A program made the translations under genes and the position numbers. The notes below the pieces were generated by a model. It had not been told where the DNA came from. It made no database searches and saw only the letters and a list, made by a program, of their open reading frames with translations. Shown piece after piece: positions 1 to 6,999 of a DNA stretch of 10,018 nt (the first letter of the stretch is position 1; each line of letters opens with the position of its first letter). Source of the stretch: Hyphomicrobiales bacterium (GTDB lineage Bacteria > Pseudomonadota > Alphaproteobacteria > Rhizobiales > Devosiaceae); contig JAQGKB010000337.1 of NCBI GenBank assembly GCA_028290345.1, positions 1 to 10,018 of the forward strand, in the 5' to 3' direction.

Positions 1-16
1 ATGAAACCGGTTTCAT
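1..16. promoter_or_regulatory. Candidate LacI-family operator (perfect 16-bp palindrome)
   Basis: The first 16 bases form a perfect palindrome, ATGAAACC followed by its reverse complement GGTTTCAT. LacI-family regulators commonly bind palindromes with a central CG flanked by A-rich and T-rich arms, which this fits. A second copy of the half-sequence ATGAAAC lies at 52-58. No rightward gene starts just downstream, so the site most likely serves a leftward gene beyond the window edge. The palindrome is seen directly; the regulator family is inferred. Confidence 0.45.
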
Positions 17-61
17 CAATGTGAGTCAAGAGCCCCCGTCTCCGAACCTACATGAAACGAG

Positions 62-85
62 GCCCGTTGCTGTCGACCAGCGGGC
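62..85 (-). terminator. Weak hairpin downstream of the Gre-family gene
   Basis: GCCC (62-65) pairs with GGGC (82-85) and GCTG (69-72) pairs with CAGC (78-81), with a GTT bulge and the loop TCGAC. It lies about 60 nt after the stop codon of the leftward Gre-family gene. On that strand only a short TTT follows it, so termination is a weak suggestion; it may be a chance hairpin. Confidence 0.22.
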
Positions 86-145
86 AAACATCTGATGCAA
101 TTGCGCTACTTGCGCTGCGGCCTGCGCCGGCTCTCGGACGGGTGG

Positions 146-613
146 CTAGCTGCTGACGCCGATGACGTCGATGGGTTCGGTGCGGCCACCCGCCTCGAAT
201 TCGACGGTCTCGCCCGGCTGCGCGCCGGTCAGCGCCATGGCAAGCGGCGATGTCCAGGCGATCAGGCTGTGCGCCGGGTCCGCCTCGTCCTCGCCGACAA
301 TGGTGACCTTCGAAACCGTGCCGTGCCGGCGAATTTCGGCGGTGACGCCGAAGACCACGGCTGCCGGCGCTTCGGTCGCGGGTACGACTTGCATGCTCCC
401 ACGCCGCGAGGCCCAGTAGCGTTGCTCGCGCCGGAGCCTGTCGATCTCCGCCGGATCGACGGCGTCGGCAAGCTGCTTGTCGAGCTCGGCGACATTGGCT
501 TCGATCATTTCAGCCCCGCGCGGTGTCACGAAATTGGGCGCACTGCTGACCGTTCGATCAGGCAGCGGCGCCGTCGGCGCTTCGTCCAGTTCCTTGGTGA
601 AGGCACTGCTCAT
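146..613 (-). CDS. GreA/GreB-family transcription elongation factor
   Basis: This 155-residue protein resembles the short GreA/GreB-type factors of alphaproteobacteria, which bind the secondary channel of RNA polymerase and stimulate cleavage of backtracked transcripts. Residues 1-28 look disordered. Residues 29-75 start with 'VTPRG' and form a charged helical section ending in 'RYWASRRG', as in the coiled-coil arm. Residues 80-155 match the FKBP-like C-terminal domain, including 'LAMALTGAQPGETVEFE' (124-140). The classical GreA tip segment with GDLxEN is absent; the tip region here reads 'DAVDPAEIDR' (50-59), which still offers acidic residues. I chose the ATG at 613 because GGAGG lies 9 nt upstream. 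The longer ORF from 631 would start ahead of that site. It follows the LysR gene by 39 nt on the same strand and may be co-transcribed. The family is fairly sure, the exact activity is not. Confidence 0.8.
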   Translation of the reverse strand: MSSAFTKELDEAPTAPLPDRTVSSAPNFVTPRGAEMIEANVAELDKQLADAVDPAEIDRLRREQRYWASRRGSMQVVPATEAPAAVVFGVTAEIRRHGTVSKVTIVGEDEADPAHSLIAWTSPLAMALTGAQPGETVEFEAGGRTEPIDVIGVSS

Positions 614-622
614 TTTCGGCAT

Positions 623-627
623 CCTCC
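623..627 (-). promoter_or_regulatory. Ribosome binding site deciding the Gre-family start
   Basis: GGAGG on the minus strand lies 9 nt before the ATG at 613. In-frame ATGs at 631 and 622 lie beside or within this site and are too close to use it, so 613 is the preferred start. Confidence 0.6.
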
Positions 628-652
628 GCAAGGGAAACGCATAGGCAGAGCT

Positions 653-1591
653 TTAGATGCGGCTTGCGACACCCCGGGCCAGATGCAGACGGATCAGTTC
701 CTCCCTGATCATCGCCTTGAACAGCGCCGCCGGCGGATTGGAGGGCAGGTCCCCGGCTGCCTTGGCCTCGAACATGCCCAGTTCCCATTCCGGCAGCGGG
801 TGGGCGGTTCGCGCCGGCAAGATCTGCAGGTGCGGCAGGTTCCTACCGGCCAGTGTTGCGGCAGGCACTACAGCAACACCGAAGCCGCGGGCCACGAACT
901 GGTAGAGCAGTTCGAAATTCTCCAGCTCGAAGGCGGTCGAGCGGTGAACGCCTTCGATGGCAAAGACCTGGTCCACCAGCGCGCGCGTACCCCAGCGCGG
1001 CGAAAAATCGACGAACGCCTCATGCGCAATCGCCTCGAGGCTGACAGTGCGCTCGCCGGCCAATCGGTGATCCGGCGGCACGGCAACAGCCAGGGGCGAG
1101 GAGAACAGCAGTTCCACGGAGAGGCCGGAGCGACCGACGCCGGCGGTGGGCATGAAGGAGAGGTCGATGTCGCCTTGCCGCAGCGCTTGCGCCAGCCCTT
1201 CGAGATGGCCCTCGCGCACCAGGATTTCGACATCGGGATAGCGGGTGCGAAAGTCCTGCAGCAATTTTGGCAGGTCGAGGAAGGGACCAAGACTCTGAAC
1301 GGTGCCGAGAGCCAACCGGCCGCGAAGGCCGCCCTGAATGGCGGCGATCGCCTGCCGGGCATTGCTGACGGAGGCGAGGATCTGGCGCGCTTCTGGCAAG
1401 AAGGCGCGACCGGCTTCGCTCAGTTCCACCCGGCGGGTGCTACGGACGAACAGCGTGGCCCCCAGTTCATCCTCGAGGTTGCGAATGGCGGTCGAGAGAC
1501 CAGATTGCACGATATTGGCGCGCTGCGCGGCGCGGGTGAAATGCCGCTCCTCGGCGGCGGCGATGAACAATTCTATCTGCCGGACTTCCAT
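653..1591 (-). CDS. LysR-family transcriptional regulator
   Basis: The protein has 312 residues, the usual LysR length. Residues 1-60 form the winged helix-turn-helix, with the typical 'FTRAAQRANIVQSGLS' recognition region (18-33) and 'LEDELGATLFVRSTRRVELSEAG'-like sequence directly after. Residues from about 90 onward form the two-lobed effector-binding domain ('GRLALGTVQSLG', then 'DIDLSFMP', then 'GFGVAVVPA'). The start is fixed because an in-frame TGA stands three codons before the ATG; a GAGGA sequence lies 12 nt upstream, rather far. The gene is divergent from the MFS transporter gene with only 72 nt between them, the classic arrangement in which a LysR protein controls its neighbour and itself. 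The ligand is unknown. CynR, the regulator of cyanate genes, is also LysR-type, but no cyanase or carbonic anhydrase is present here. Confidence 0.93.
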   Translation of the reverse strand: MEVRQIELFIAAAEERHFTRAAQRANIVQSGLSTAIRNLEDELGATLFVRSTRRVELSEAGRAFLPEARQILASVSNARQAIAAIQGGLRGRLALGTVQSLGPFLDLPKLLQDFRTRYPDVEILVREGHLEGLAQALRQGDIDLSFMPTAGVGRSGLSVELLFSSPLAVAVPPDHRLAGERTVSLEAIAHEAFVDFSPRWGTRALVDQVFAIEGVHRSTAFELENFELLYQFVARGFGVAVVPAATLAGRNLPHLQILPARTAHPLPEWELGMFEAKAAGDLPSNPPAALFKAMIREELIRLHLARGVASRI

Positions 1592-1614
1592 AACGCCAAT
1601 TCATCCTCGTTATA

Positions 1615-1627
1615 GATAAGTAATATC
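1615..1627. promoter_or_regulatory. Candidate LysR operator in the divergent promoter region
   Basis: The AT-rich stretch between the LysR gene and the MFS gene contains GATA-N5-TATC (1615-1618 and 1624-1627), overlapped by TTAT-AG-ATAA (1610-1619). LysR proteins bind interrupted dyads in exactly this kind of region. The rightward sequence TAATAT (1621-1626) within it resembles a -10 element, but no good -35 is seen. The dyad is short and could be chance. Confidence 0.35.
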
Positions 1628-1663
1628 ACATTCTTTCGTTGGATAGAAGTATCGGGAGCGCCT

Positions 1664-2950
1664 ATGTCCGGGCTGCATTCACAAGCAGGCATTCAAATGG
1701 ACAAGATCGCTACCCGCGCTCGCCTATCGACCTCCGAGCCACACCATCCCGTCGAGGACCGGCGCAGTCTTCGCGGCCTCCTGCTCCGACATCCGGCCTG
1801 GACCATCGCCGGTATCCTGTTGCTGGGGCTGAACATGCGGCCTGCCATCACCAGCATCGCCCCCTTCCTCGGCCTGATCCGGCAGGATCTGGGCATCTCG
1901 GGCATTGCCGTCAGTTTGCTGACGACGGCGCCGGTCATCTGCCTGGGGCTGTTCGCACCCGCGGCGGCGCCGTTGGCCCGCCGGTTCGGTATCGAGGCGA
2001 TCCTGCTCGCGTGCCTGATCGGCGTCGCAGTGGGAGTCCTGGTCCGGACCTTCGGCCTCCTGCCGCTGTACGCCGGGACGATCATCATCGGCGCGTCGAT
2101 GAGCATCCTGGGCGTCTTGAGCCCGGTGGTGATCAAGCGCGACTTTCCGCACCGCGCCGGCATGATGCTGGGGCTTTATGCGATGCTGATCAGTCTCGGC
2201 GCGGCGCTTTCGACCGCGATGGCCGCTCCGTTGCGGCAGGGCGCCGGCGGCAGCTGGCAGATGGCGCTGCTGTTCTGGGCCTTGCCGGCCCTGATAGCCG
2301 CAATGGTATTCATCCCCCAGCTCTTCCGCTCCGACCGGGCCCCCAATACGGCCCGCGCGCACGTGGCCGGGCTGATGCGTGATCCGCTCGCCTGGCAGGT
2401 CACCGGCTTTTTCGCACTGGTGGCTGCACTGGCCTATGCGGTATTCAGCTGGGGTCCCAGCATGCTACAGTCGCGCGGCCTTGATCCCGCCAGCAGTGGG
2501 CTGATCATGTCGCTGTCCTATATCGCGCAGATGGCCACTGGCCTCACCGCCCCGATGCTGGCCGGCAAGCAGCGCGACCAGCGGCTGCTGGCCGTGGTGC
2601 TAGTGCTTCTCACCGGGGCGGGCCTGCTCGGCTTCATCTTCGCGCCGGTCTGGTCGCTGCCGGGTTTTGCGATCGTGCTTGGCCTCGGCCAGGGCGGCGC
2701 GTTCGGCCTGGCGCTGTCGCTGATCGTGCTGCGCTCCGCCAACCCGCATGTCGCGGCGCAGCTCTCGGGACTGACGCAGAGCTTCGGCTATGTCGCCGGC
2801 GGCCTGATCGGCCCCATGGCCGTGGGCCTCGTGCACGACTGGTCGGGCGGCTGGAGTGCCGTGGCGGTTTTCTACGTCGTGGTCGGCGTGGCGACATTGC
2901 TGCTGGGGCTCGGCGCAGGGCGTGCACGCACAGTTGGAGCCGTGAAATGA
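1664..2950 (+). CDS. MFS transporter, CynX/NimT-type
   Basis: This 428-residue polytopic membrane protein belongs to the cyanate/nitroimidazole (CynX/NimT, YeaN-like) branch of the major facilitator superfamily. The sequence 'GLNMRPAITSIAPFLGLIRQ' in and after the first helix (55-74) is characteristic of that branch. About twelve hydrophobic segments follow residue 45, with a charged central loop around 'RSDRAPNTARAHV'. GGGAG lies 5 nt before the ATG at 1664 and supports this start. It gives a hydrophilic N-terminal tail of about 45 residues, longer than usual, and a second ATG at 1697 has a weaker ribosome site. The substrate cannot be read from the sequence. Annotation as a cyanate transporter would go too far because no cynS or cynT is nearby. 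The gene overlaps the DoxX-like gene by ATGA, implying coupled translation, and is divergent from the LysR gene. Confidence 0.88.
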   Translation: MSGLHSQAGIQMDKIATRARLSTSEPHHPVEDRRSLRGLLLRHPAWTIAGILLLGLNMRPAITSIAPFLGLIRQDLGISGIAVSLLTTAPVICLGLFAPAAAPLARRFGIEAILLACLIGVAVGVLVRTFGLLPLYAGTIIIGASMSILGVLSPVVIKRDFPHRAGMMLGLYAMLISLGAALSTAMAAPLRQGAGGSWQMALLFWALPALIAAMVFIPQLFRSDRAPNTARAHVAGLMRDPLAWQVTGFFALVAALAYAVFSWGPSMLQSRGLDPASSGLIMSLSYIAQMATGLTAPMLAGKQRDQRLLAVVLVLLTGAGLLGFIFAPVWSLPGFAIVLGLGQGGAFGLALSLIVLRSANPHVAAQLSGLTQSFGYVAGGLIGPMAVGLVHDWSGGWSAVAVFYVVVGVATLLLGLGAGRARTVGAVK

Positions 2951-3384
2951 CACCGCGTTTTGTGGCAGCGATCCTCCGCTCAAGCTGGCTCTGGCTTCTG
3001 ACGCGCCTGCTGGTCACTTTCATGTACTGGTACGCGGCAATCGGGTTCATCATAGATTTTTCCGGTGCGCAGGCCGCCATGGGGATGAGCGGCATGCAGC
3101 CGGCCTGGCTGATCGCCGGGCTCACCATCGCCGTGCAACTGATCGGCTCGGCCCTGATCATTCTCGATCGGGCCACATGGCTGGGGGCCGGCATGCTGGG
3201 CGTATTCACCCTGCTGACCATCCCGCTGGTGCACCATTTCTGGAACATGACCGGCCTCGAGGCCATGCAGGCCATGCTTGAGTCGGAAGAGCACGTGACG
3301 GTTGTCGGCGGCCTGATCGCGGTTTCGATTTTGAGCACCGTCCGCAACGAGACGTTGCTGGAGGGATCGCGCCGCGCGCCCTAA
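2947..3384 (+). CDS. DoxX-like small integral membrane protein
   Basis: The 145-residue product has four predicted membrane helices, at about 12-36, 53-73, 77-97 and 116-132. The pattern (Arg before helix 1, 'GFIIDFSG', then 'HFWNM', then 'HVTVVGGLIAV') fits the DoxX family. DoxX-type proteins include a thiosulfate:quinone oxidoreductase subunit and many members of unknown role, so no reaction is assigned. The ATG overlaps the TGA of the MFS gene (2947-2950), with GGAG 7 nt upstream, so the two are almost certainly co-translated. It ends with a basic tail 'EGSRRAP'. Whether it works with the transporter or only shares its regulation is unknown. Confidence 0.75.
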   Translation: MTPRFVAAILRSSWLWLLTRLLVTFMYWYAAIGFIIDFSGAQAAMGMSGMQPAWLIAGLTIAVQLIGSALIILDRATWLGAGMLGVFTLLTIPLVHHFWNMTGLEAMQAMLESEEHVTVVGGLIAVSILSTVRNETLLEGSRRAP

Positions 3385-3441
3385 TTCTGGGCTAAATCTG
3401 CGGGTACAAACTTGCGCCGCAAGCCGTGCGACATTAGCGCG

Positions 3442-3447
3442 AGGAGG
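3442..3447 (+). promoter_or_regulatory. Ribosome binding site deciding a GTG start
   Basis: AGGAGG lies 5 nt before the GTG at 3453. This strong site supports the non-ATG start that gives the methyltransferase its twin-arginine signal; the next in-frame ATG (3597) would delete the signal. Confidence 0.7.
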
Positions 3448-3452
3448 CGCGA

Positions 3453-4322
3453 GTGCAGCGTCGAGACTTCCTGGGGTTTTCTGCCGGCGCGCTGGCCACC
3501 GCCGCGCTTCCTTCAGTGGCGCGCGCCAACGTGCCGTCGCCATATGATTGGACGGCGGCGCCGCCGACGGACAAGCGTGCCGCGTATATCGACTGGATGG
3601 TCAAGAACCGGGGCGAGGACCCGCGCTATCTCGGTGAGCGGTTCGATCGGTTCCTGGCGCTCATCAGCCATCACGACGTCTGGGACGAGCGCAACATGCG
3701 CGCCTATCTGATGACGCCGCGCGAGGAATTCGTCACCAAAGCCAATCTCGACCGGGCCTATCTCTGGCATTATCTCGATATCGGCTTCGGGGTGACCATC
3801 ACAGGGCCGCACACCGTGGCACGGATGACCAACGTCATCGACGTGCAGCGCGGCGACAAGGTGCTCGAGATCGGCACCGGGTCGGGGTACCAGTCCGCCT
3901 ATCTTTCCAATCTCACCGACAAGGTGTGGTCGATCGAGATCATCAAGCCGCTGTTCGAGCGGACGCGCGGCGTCTACGACCGGCTGATCGGCGAGGGTTA
4001 TAGCGAATACCGGGCGATCACCACCAAGAATGCCGACGGCTATTATGGCTGGCCGGAGGCGGGGCCGTTCGACAAGATCATCGTCACCTGCGGCATCGAT
4101 CACATTCCGCCGGCGCTGCTGCAGCAGCTTCGGCCGAACGGCGTGATGGTCATCCCCATCGGGCCGCCGGGATCGCAGCATGTGCTGAAGGTGACCAAGG
4201 CGCAGGGCAAGGACGGCACAATCAGCGTGGCGCGCTCGGATATTTATCGCGGGGCGATCATCAACTTCGTGCCGTTCACCAAGCTCGAGGGCGGCGCCAT
4301 TCGCGGCACCCATTCGGGATAG
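3453..4322 (+). CDS. Protein-L-isoaspartate O-methyltransferase-like protein with Tat signal
   Basis: This 289-residue protein starts with 'QRRDFLGF' (2-9), a hydrophobic stretch and 'ARA' at 23-25, a textbook twin-arginine signal peptide with likely cleavage after Ala25. The rest matches the PCMT/PIMT family, which uses S-adenosylmethionine to methylate isoaspartyl residues in damaged proteins. 'VTITGPHTVA' (114-123) corresponds to the substrate/active-site segment. 'DKVLEIGTGSGYQ' (135-147) is the SAM-binding motif I. 'FDKIIVTCGIDHIPPALLQQ' (206-225) and 'LRPNGVMVIPIG' (226-237) are the later core motifs. Family members are usually about 210-230 residues; the extra length is the signal plus about 75 residues before the fold. 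The GTG start is backed by AGGAGG 5 nt upstream. An exported SAM-dependent enzyme is odd, as SAM is not expected in the periplasm. The fold call is firm, the substrate and location are inferred. Confidence 0.85.
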   Translation: MQRRDFLGFSAGALATAALPSVARANVPSPYDWTAAPPTDKRAAYIDWMVKNRGEDPRYLGERFDRFLALISHHDVWDERNMRAYLMTPREEFVTKANLDRAYLWHYLDIGFGVTITGPHTVARMTNVIDVQRGDKVLEIGTGSGYQSAYLSNLTDKVWSIEIIKPLFERTRGVYDRLIGEGYSEYRAITTKNADGYYGWPEAGPFDKIIVTCGIDHIPPALLQQLRPNGVMVIPIGPPGSQHVLKVTKAQGKDGTISVARSDIYRGAIINFVPFTKLEGGAIRGTHSG

Positions 4323-4325
4323 CGA

Positions 4326-5372
4326 TCAGCGCGCGAGGATGTGTGCCTCGCCGGCCACCGCAATGCGGACAAGACAACCGGGCTCGAATTGCTCGACGCT
4401 TGGCTGGCGCAGCGACAGCGTGGGCTGCCCGGCGATACGGAGCGTGACGGTGCACACCGCGCCGCCGAAATCGCTATCGACAACTTCGGCGACAGTATCG
4501 CCCAATGCGGCATCCGCGGTAGCAATCCGGGTCAGCACCACCTGCTCCGGTCGCAGCATGATCTGCAGCGGACCGTTGCGTTCTGCATCGGCGAGGCGAA
4601 TCCGGCCGAGCAGGCACTCGGCCGAGCCATTGGCGGCGGTGGCCGGCAGCACGATGGTATCGCCGAGGAAGGCCGCAATCATCGCATCGTTGGGCCGCAG
4701 GTAGAGTTCGCGCGGCGTGCCGACCTGCGGGAACTGCCCGTCGCGCATGATCGCCACCTGATCGGCGAAGGACAGCGCCTCGGCCTGGTCGTGGGTGACG
4801 AGCAGGGTCGTGATGCCTTCGGCGGCGAGCAGGTCGGCGACGGCCTTGCGGGTGCTGAGGCGGAGGCCGGTATCGAGGGCGGAAAACGGCTCGTCGAGCA
4901 GCATCAGCCGCGGCCGGCGGGCCAGGGCCCGGGCCAGAGCCACGCGCTGCTGCTGGCCACCCGACAACTGATCCGGCTTGCGCTTCAGCATCGAGAGATC
5001 GAGATCGACCATATGCATGACGTCGGCGATCCGCTGCTCACGCCCCAGATCGCCGCGCGGCAGGCCGAAGCCGATATTATCGGCGAGGTTCAGGTGCGGA
5101 AACAGCGCGCCATCCTGCGCGACGATGCCGATTTCGCGGCGGTGCGCAGGCACGAAGCTCAGCTTGTCGGCGAGGACTTCGCCGCCCAGGCTGACGCTTC
5201 CGGCATCTGGGGCTTCAAAGCCCGCAACGATGCGCAGCAGGGTGGTCTTGCCCGAGCCGGAGGGGCCGACAATGGCGGTGCGGCTGCCAGCTTCGACGCG
5301 CAGATCGATGCCATCGAGGGCGGCGACGTTGCCATAGCGTTTGCGGACGGCCCGCAGTTCGAGAAAGCTCAT
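4326..5372 (-). CDS. fbpC: Ferric-iron ABC transporter ATP-binding protein (FbpC-like)
   Basis: The 348-residue ATPase has all ABC motifs: Walker A 'GPSGSGKT' (36-43), Q-loop Gln86, signature 'LSGGQ' (136-140), Walker B 'LMLLDE' (156-161), D-loop 'SALD' (164-167) and the switch His194. The C-terminal 100 or so residues look like a TOBE-type regulatory domain ('IMLRPEQVVLTRI'), as in FbpC/PotA-class ATPases. The start ATG overlaps the permease stop by ATGA (5369-5372), so it is translationally coupled. It would energise import through the fused permease upstream. Sequence alone does not separate iron from other class members (putrescine, sulfate, thiamine); the binding protein makes iron the best call. 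Its 3' end lies 3 nt from the convergent methyltransferase gene. Confidence 0.9.
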   Translation of the reverse strand: MSFLELRAVRKRYGNVAALDGIDLRVEAGSRTAIVGPSGSGKTTLLRIVAGFEAPDAGSVSLGGEVLADKLSFVPAHRREIGIVAQDGALFPHLNLADNIGFGLPRGDLGREQRIADVMHMVDLDLSMLKRKPDQLSGGQQQRVALARALARRPRLMLLDEPFSALDTGLRLSTRKAVADLLAAEGITTLLVTHDQAEALSFADQVAIMRDGQFPQVGTPRELYLRPNDAMIAAFLGDTIVLPATAANGSAECLLGRIRLADAERNGPLQIMLRPEQVVLTRIATADAALGDTVAEVVDSDFGGAVCTVTLRIAGQPTLSLRQPSVEQFEPGCLVRIAVAGEAHILAR

Positions 5373-6967
5373 CGGCCGGCCGCGCGTCGCGATTGGCTAT
5401 AGAGCAGCCAAGTCAAGGGAAGGGAGAACAGCACCATGAGCAGCGCATAGGGCGCGGCGGCGGCATAGTCAATTTCGCCGCTGAGCGACCAGAAGGCGGT
5501 CGCCAGGGTCTTGGTGCCATTGGGGGCGAGCATCTGCGTTGCGGTGAGTTCGTTGGTGATGCCGAGGGCGACGAGCGCGACCCCGGCGGCAGCACCCGGG
5601 GAAGCGAGGCGAACGGTTACCGCCCAGAGCGCCCGCCACGGACTGCGTCCGAGGCTTGCGGCGGCTTCCTCGAGTTCGATCGGGGCCTGCGCGATACTGG
5701 CGCGCAGGCTTACGAGGGCGCGCGGCAGGAACATCAGCACGTAGGCGATGAGGATGGTGACAATGGTCTGGTAGACCGCCGGCACGTGCACCGCGATGGT
5801 CACCAGCGCCAGCGCGATGACAACGCCGGGCAGCGAACCGACGACGTAGTTGCTGCCTTCGAGCACGCGTTGCAGGCGGCTGGGGGCGCGGATCGAGAGC
5901 CAGGCCATCGGAATGGCGACGATGACGGTGAGCACCGCTCCGGCGACGGCGAGCACCATGGTCTGCCCCAGGGCGGCGCCGATGGCATCGAGGCGCCAGA
6001 CTGCGACGCCGCCCGCCAGCAGCCAGCGCGATAAGGTCACCAGCGGCACGCCCAAGGACAGCGCTGCGGCGATGACCGGGACCAGCAGCCACAATGGCTT
6101 GGCGCGGCCGAGACGATATTTTGTCGCCACGCGTGCGGCGCCGGAGCCGAGGCGGGCGTAGCGGCCCGAGCCGCGCACGCTGGCTTCGACGCCCAGCAGC
6201 ACGAGGCAGCAGAGGACCAGCACCCCCGCCAACATATTCGCAGCGGGGCCGTTATAGGTGGATTGGTACTGATCGATGATGGCGGTGGTAAAAGTATCGA
6301 AGCGGATCATCACGAAGAGGCCGTACTCACCGAGGAGGTGCAGCGCGATGAGCAGCGCACCGCCGCAGAGTGCGACACGCAATTGCGGCAGCACCACCCG
6401 GAAGAACACCCGCCAGGGGCCATGGCCCAGCGAGGTCGCGGCATCCTCCAGCCCCGGATCGAGCTGGCGCAGGCTGGCAGCGACCGGCAGATAGAGGAAG
6501 GGGAAATAAGCGATCACCGAGACCAGCACGCCGGCAAACAGCCCGTGCAGGCTGGGTGCGAGGCTGATCCAGGCATAGCTATGGACGAAGGCCGGCACCG
6601 CCAGCGGGGCAACCGCCAGCCAGGACCAGAACCGCGCGCCCGGCAGATCGCTCCGCTCGGTGAGCCAGGCGAGCGCCACGCCGATGACGGCGCAGAGCGG
6701 TACCGTAATAGCGATCAGCAGCACCGTGTTGGTCAGCAATTCGCCGACGCGGGGGCGAAAGACCAGCGCCGAAACCGTCGGCCATCCGGTCTCGACGGCG
6801 ATAAGGGCGATAAAGCCGAGCGGCACCAGCGCAATAGCGGAGACGACCAGCGCCAGCGCGTACATCAACGGGGCGCCGGCCAAAGGCTTGCCTGCCCCAC
6901 GGCCGAACTGGTTGGCGTGGAGCAGGCGTGCACCCAACGTGCGCTTTATGAGAATGGTCGCTGACAA
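5369..6967 (-). CDS. fbpB: Ferric-iron ABC transporter permease, two-domain (FbpB-like)
   Basis: This 532-residue inner-membrane protein carries two binding-protein-dependent permease domains in one chain, as in FbpB/SfuB. Each has an EAA loop that contacts the ATPase: 'LEDAATSLGHGPWRVFFRVVLP' region (173-194) and 'LEEAAASLGRSPWRALWAVTVR' region (432-453). About twelve hydrophobic segments are visible. The start is uncertain: the ORF opens with TTG at 6967, an in-frame TGA five codons upstream rules out anything earlier, and no convincing ribosome site precedes it. The first ATG, at 6865 (residue 35), would begin right at the first membrane helix. The gene follows the binding-protein gene by 32 nt and overlaps the ATPase gene by 4 nt, giving an fbpA-fbpB-fbpC operon. 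Confidence 0.88.
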   Translation of the reverse strand: MSATILIKRTLGARLLHANQFGRGAGKPLAGAPLMYALALVVSAIALVPLGFIALIAVETGWPTVSALVFRPRVGELLTNTVLLIAITVPLCAVIGVALAWLTERSDLPGARFWSWLAVAPLAVPAFVHSYAWISLAPSLHGLFAGVLVSVIAYFPFLYLPVAASLRQLDPGLEDAATSLGHGPWRVFFRVVLPQLRVALCGGALLIALHLLGEYGLFVMIRFDTFTTAIIDQYQSTYNGPAANMLAGVLVLCCLVLLGVEASVRGSGRYARLGSGAARVATKYRLGRAKPLWLLVPVIAAALSLGVPLVTLSRWLLAGGVAVWRLDAIGAALGQTMVLAVAGAVLTVIVAIPMAWLSIRAPSRLQRVLEGSNYVVGSLPGVVIALALVTIAVHVPAVYQTIVTILIAYVLMFLPRALVSLRASIAQAPIELEEAAASLGRSPWRALWAVTVRLASPGAAAGVALVALGITNELTATQMLAPNGTKTLATAFWSLSGEIDYAAAAPYALLMVLFSLPLTWLLYSQSRRAAGR

Positions 6968-6999
6968 GACTTTACCGCGTCAACTATTGAATACTGGTT

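Noticed and set aside
95..1615. Rightward 506-residue open frame across the Gre and LysR genes
   Set aside because: It is antisense to two well-supported genes, is rich in Arg and Gly with low-complexity wording, and shows no domain. Long antisense frames are common in GC-rich DNA.
1664..2950. Naming the transporter cynX and the regulator cynR
   Set aside because: The branch resemblance is real, but no cyanase or carbonic anhydrase gene is present and the substrate cannot be read from the sequence.
3411..3423. Hairpin CTTGC-GCC-GCAAG between the DoxX-like and methyltransferase genes
   Set aside because: The stem is only 5 bp with no T-tract, so it is not convincing as a terminator or regulatory structure.
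3513..4313. Leftward 266-residue open frame opposite the methyltransferase
   Set aside because: The plus strand has a strong ribosome site, a Tat signal and PCMT motifs, while this frame has none.
4341..5402. Rightward 353-residue open frame opposite fbpC
   Set aside because: It is antisense to a complete ABC ATPase with every motif in place, and its translation shows no recognisable family.
6263..6964. Rightward 233-residue open frame opposite the permease gene
   Set aside because: It is antisense to the permease and its composition (Glu, Gln, Arg, Asp rich) is that of a mirror of hydrophobic codons.
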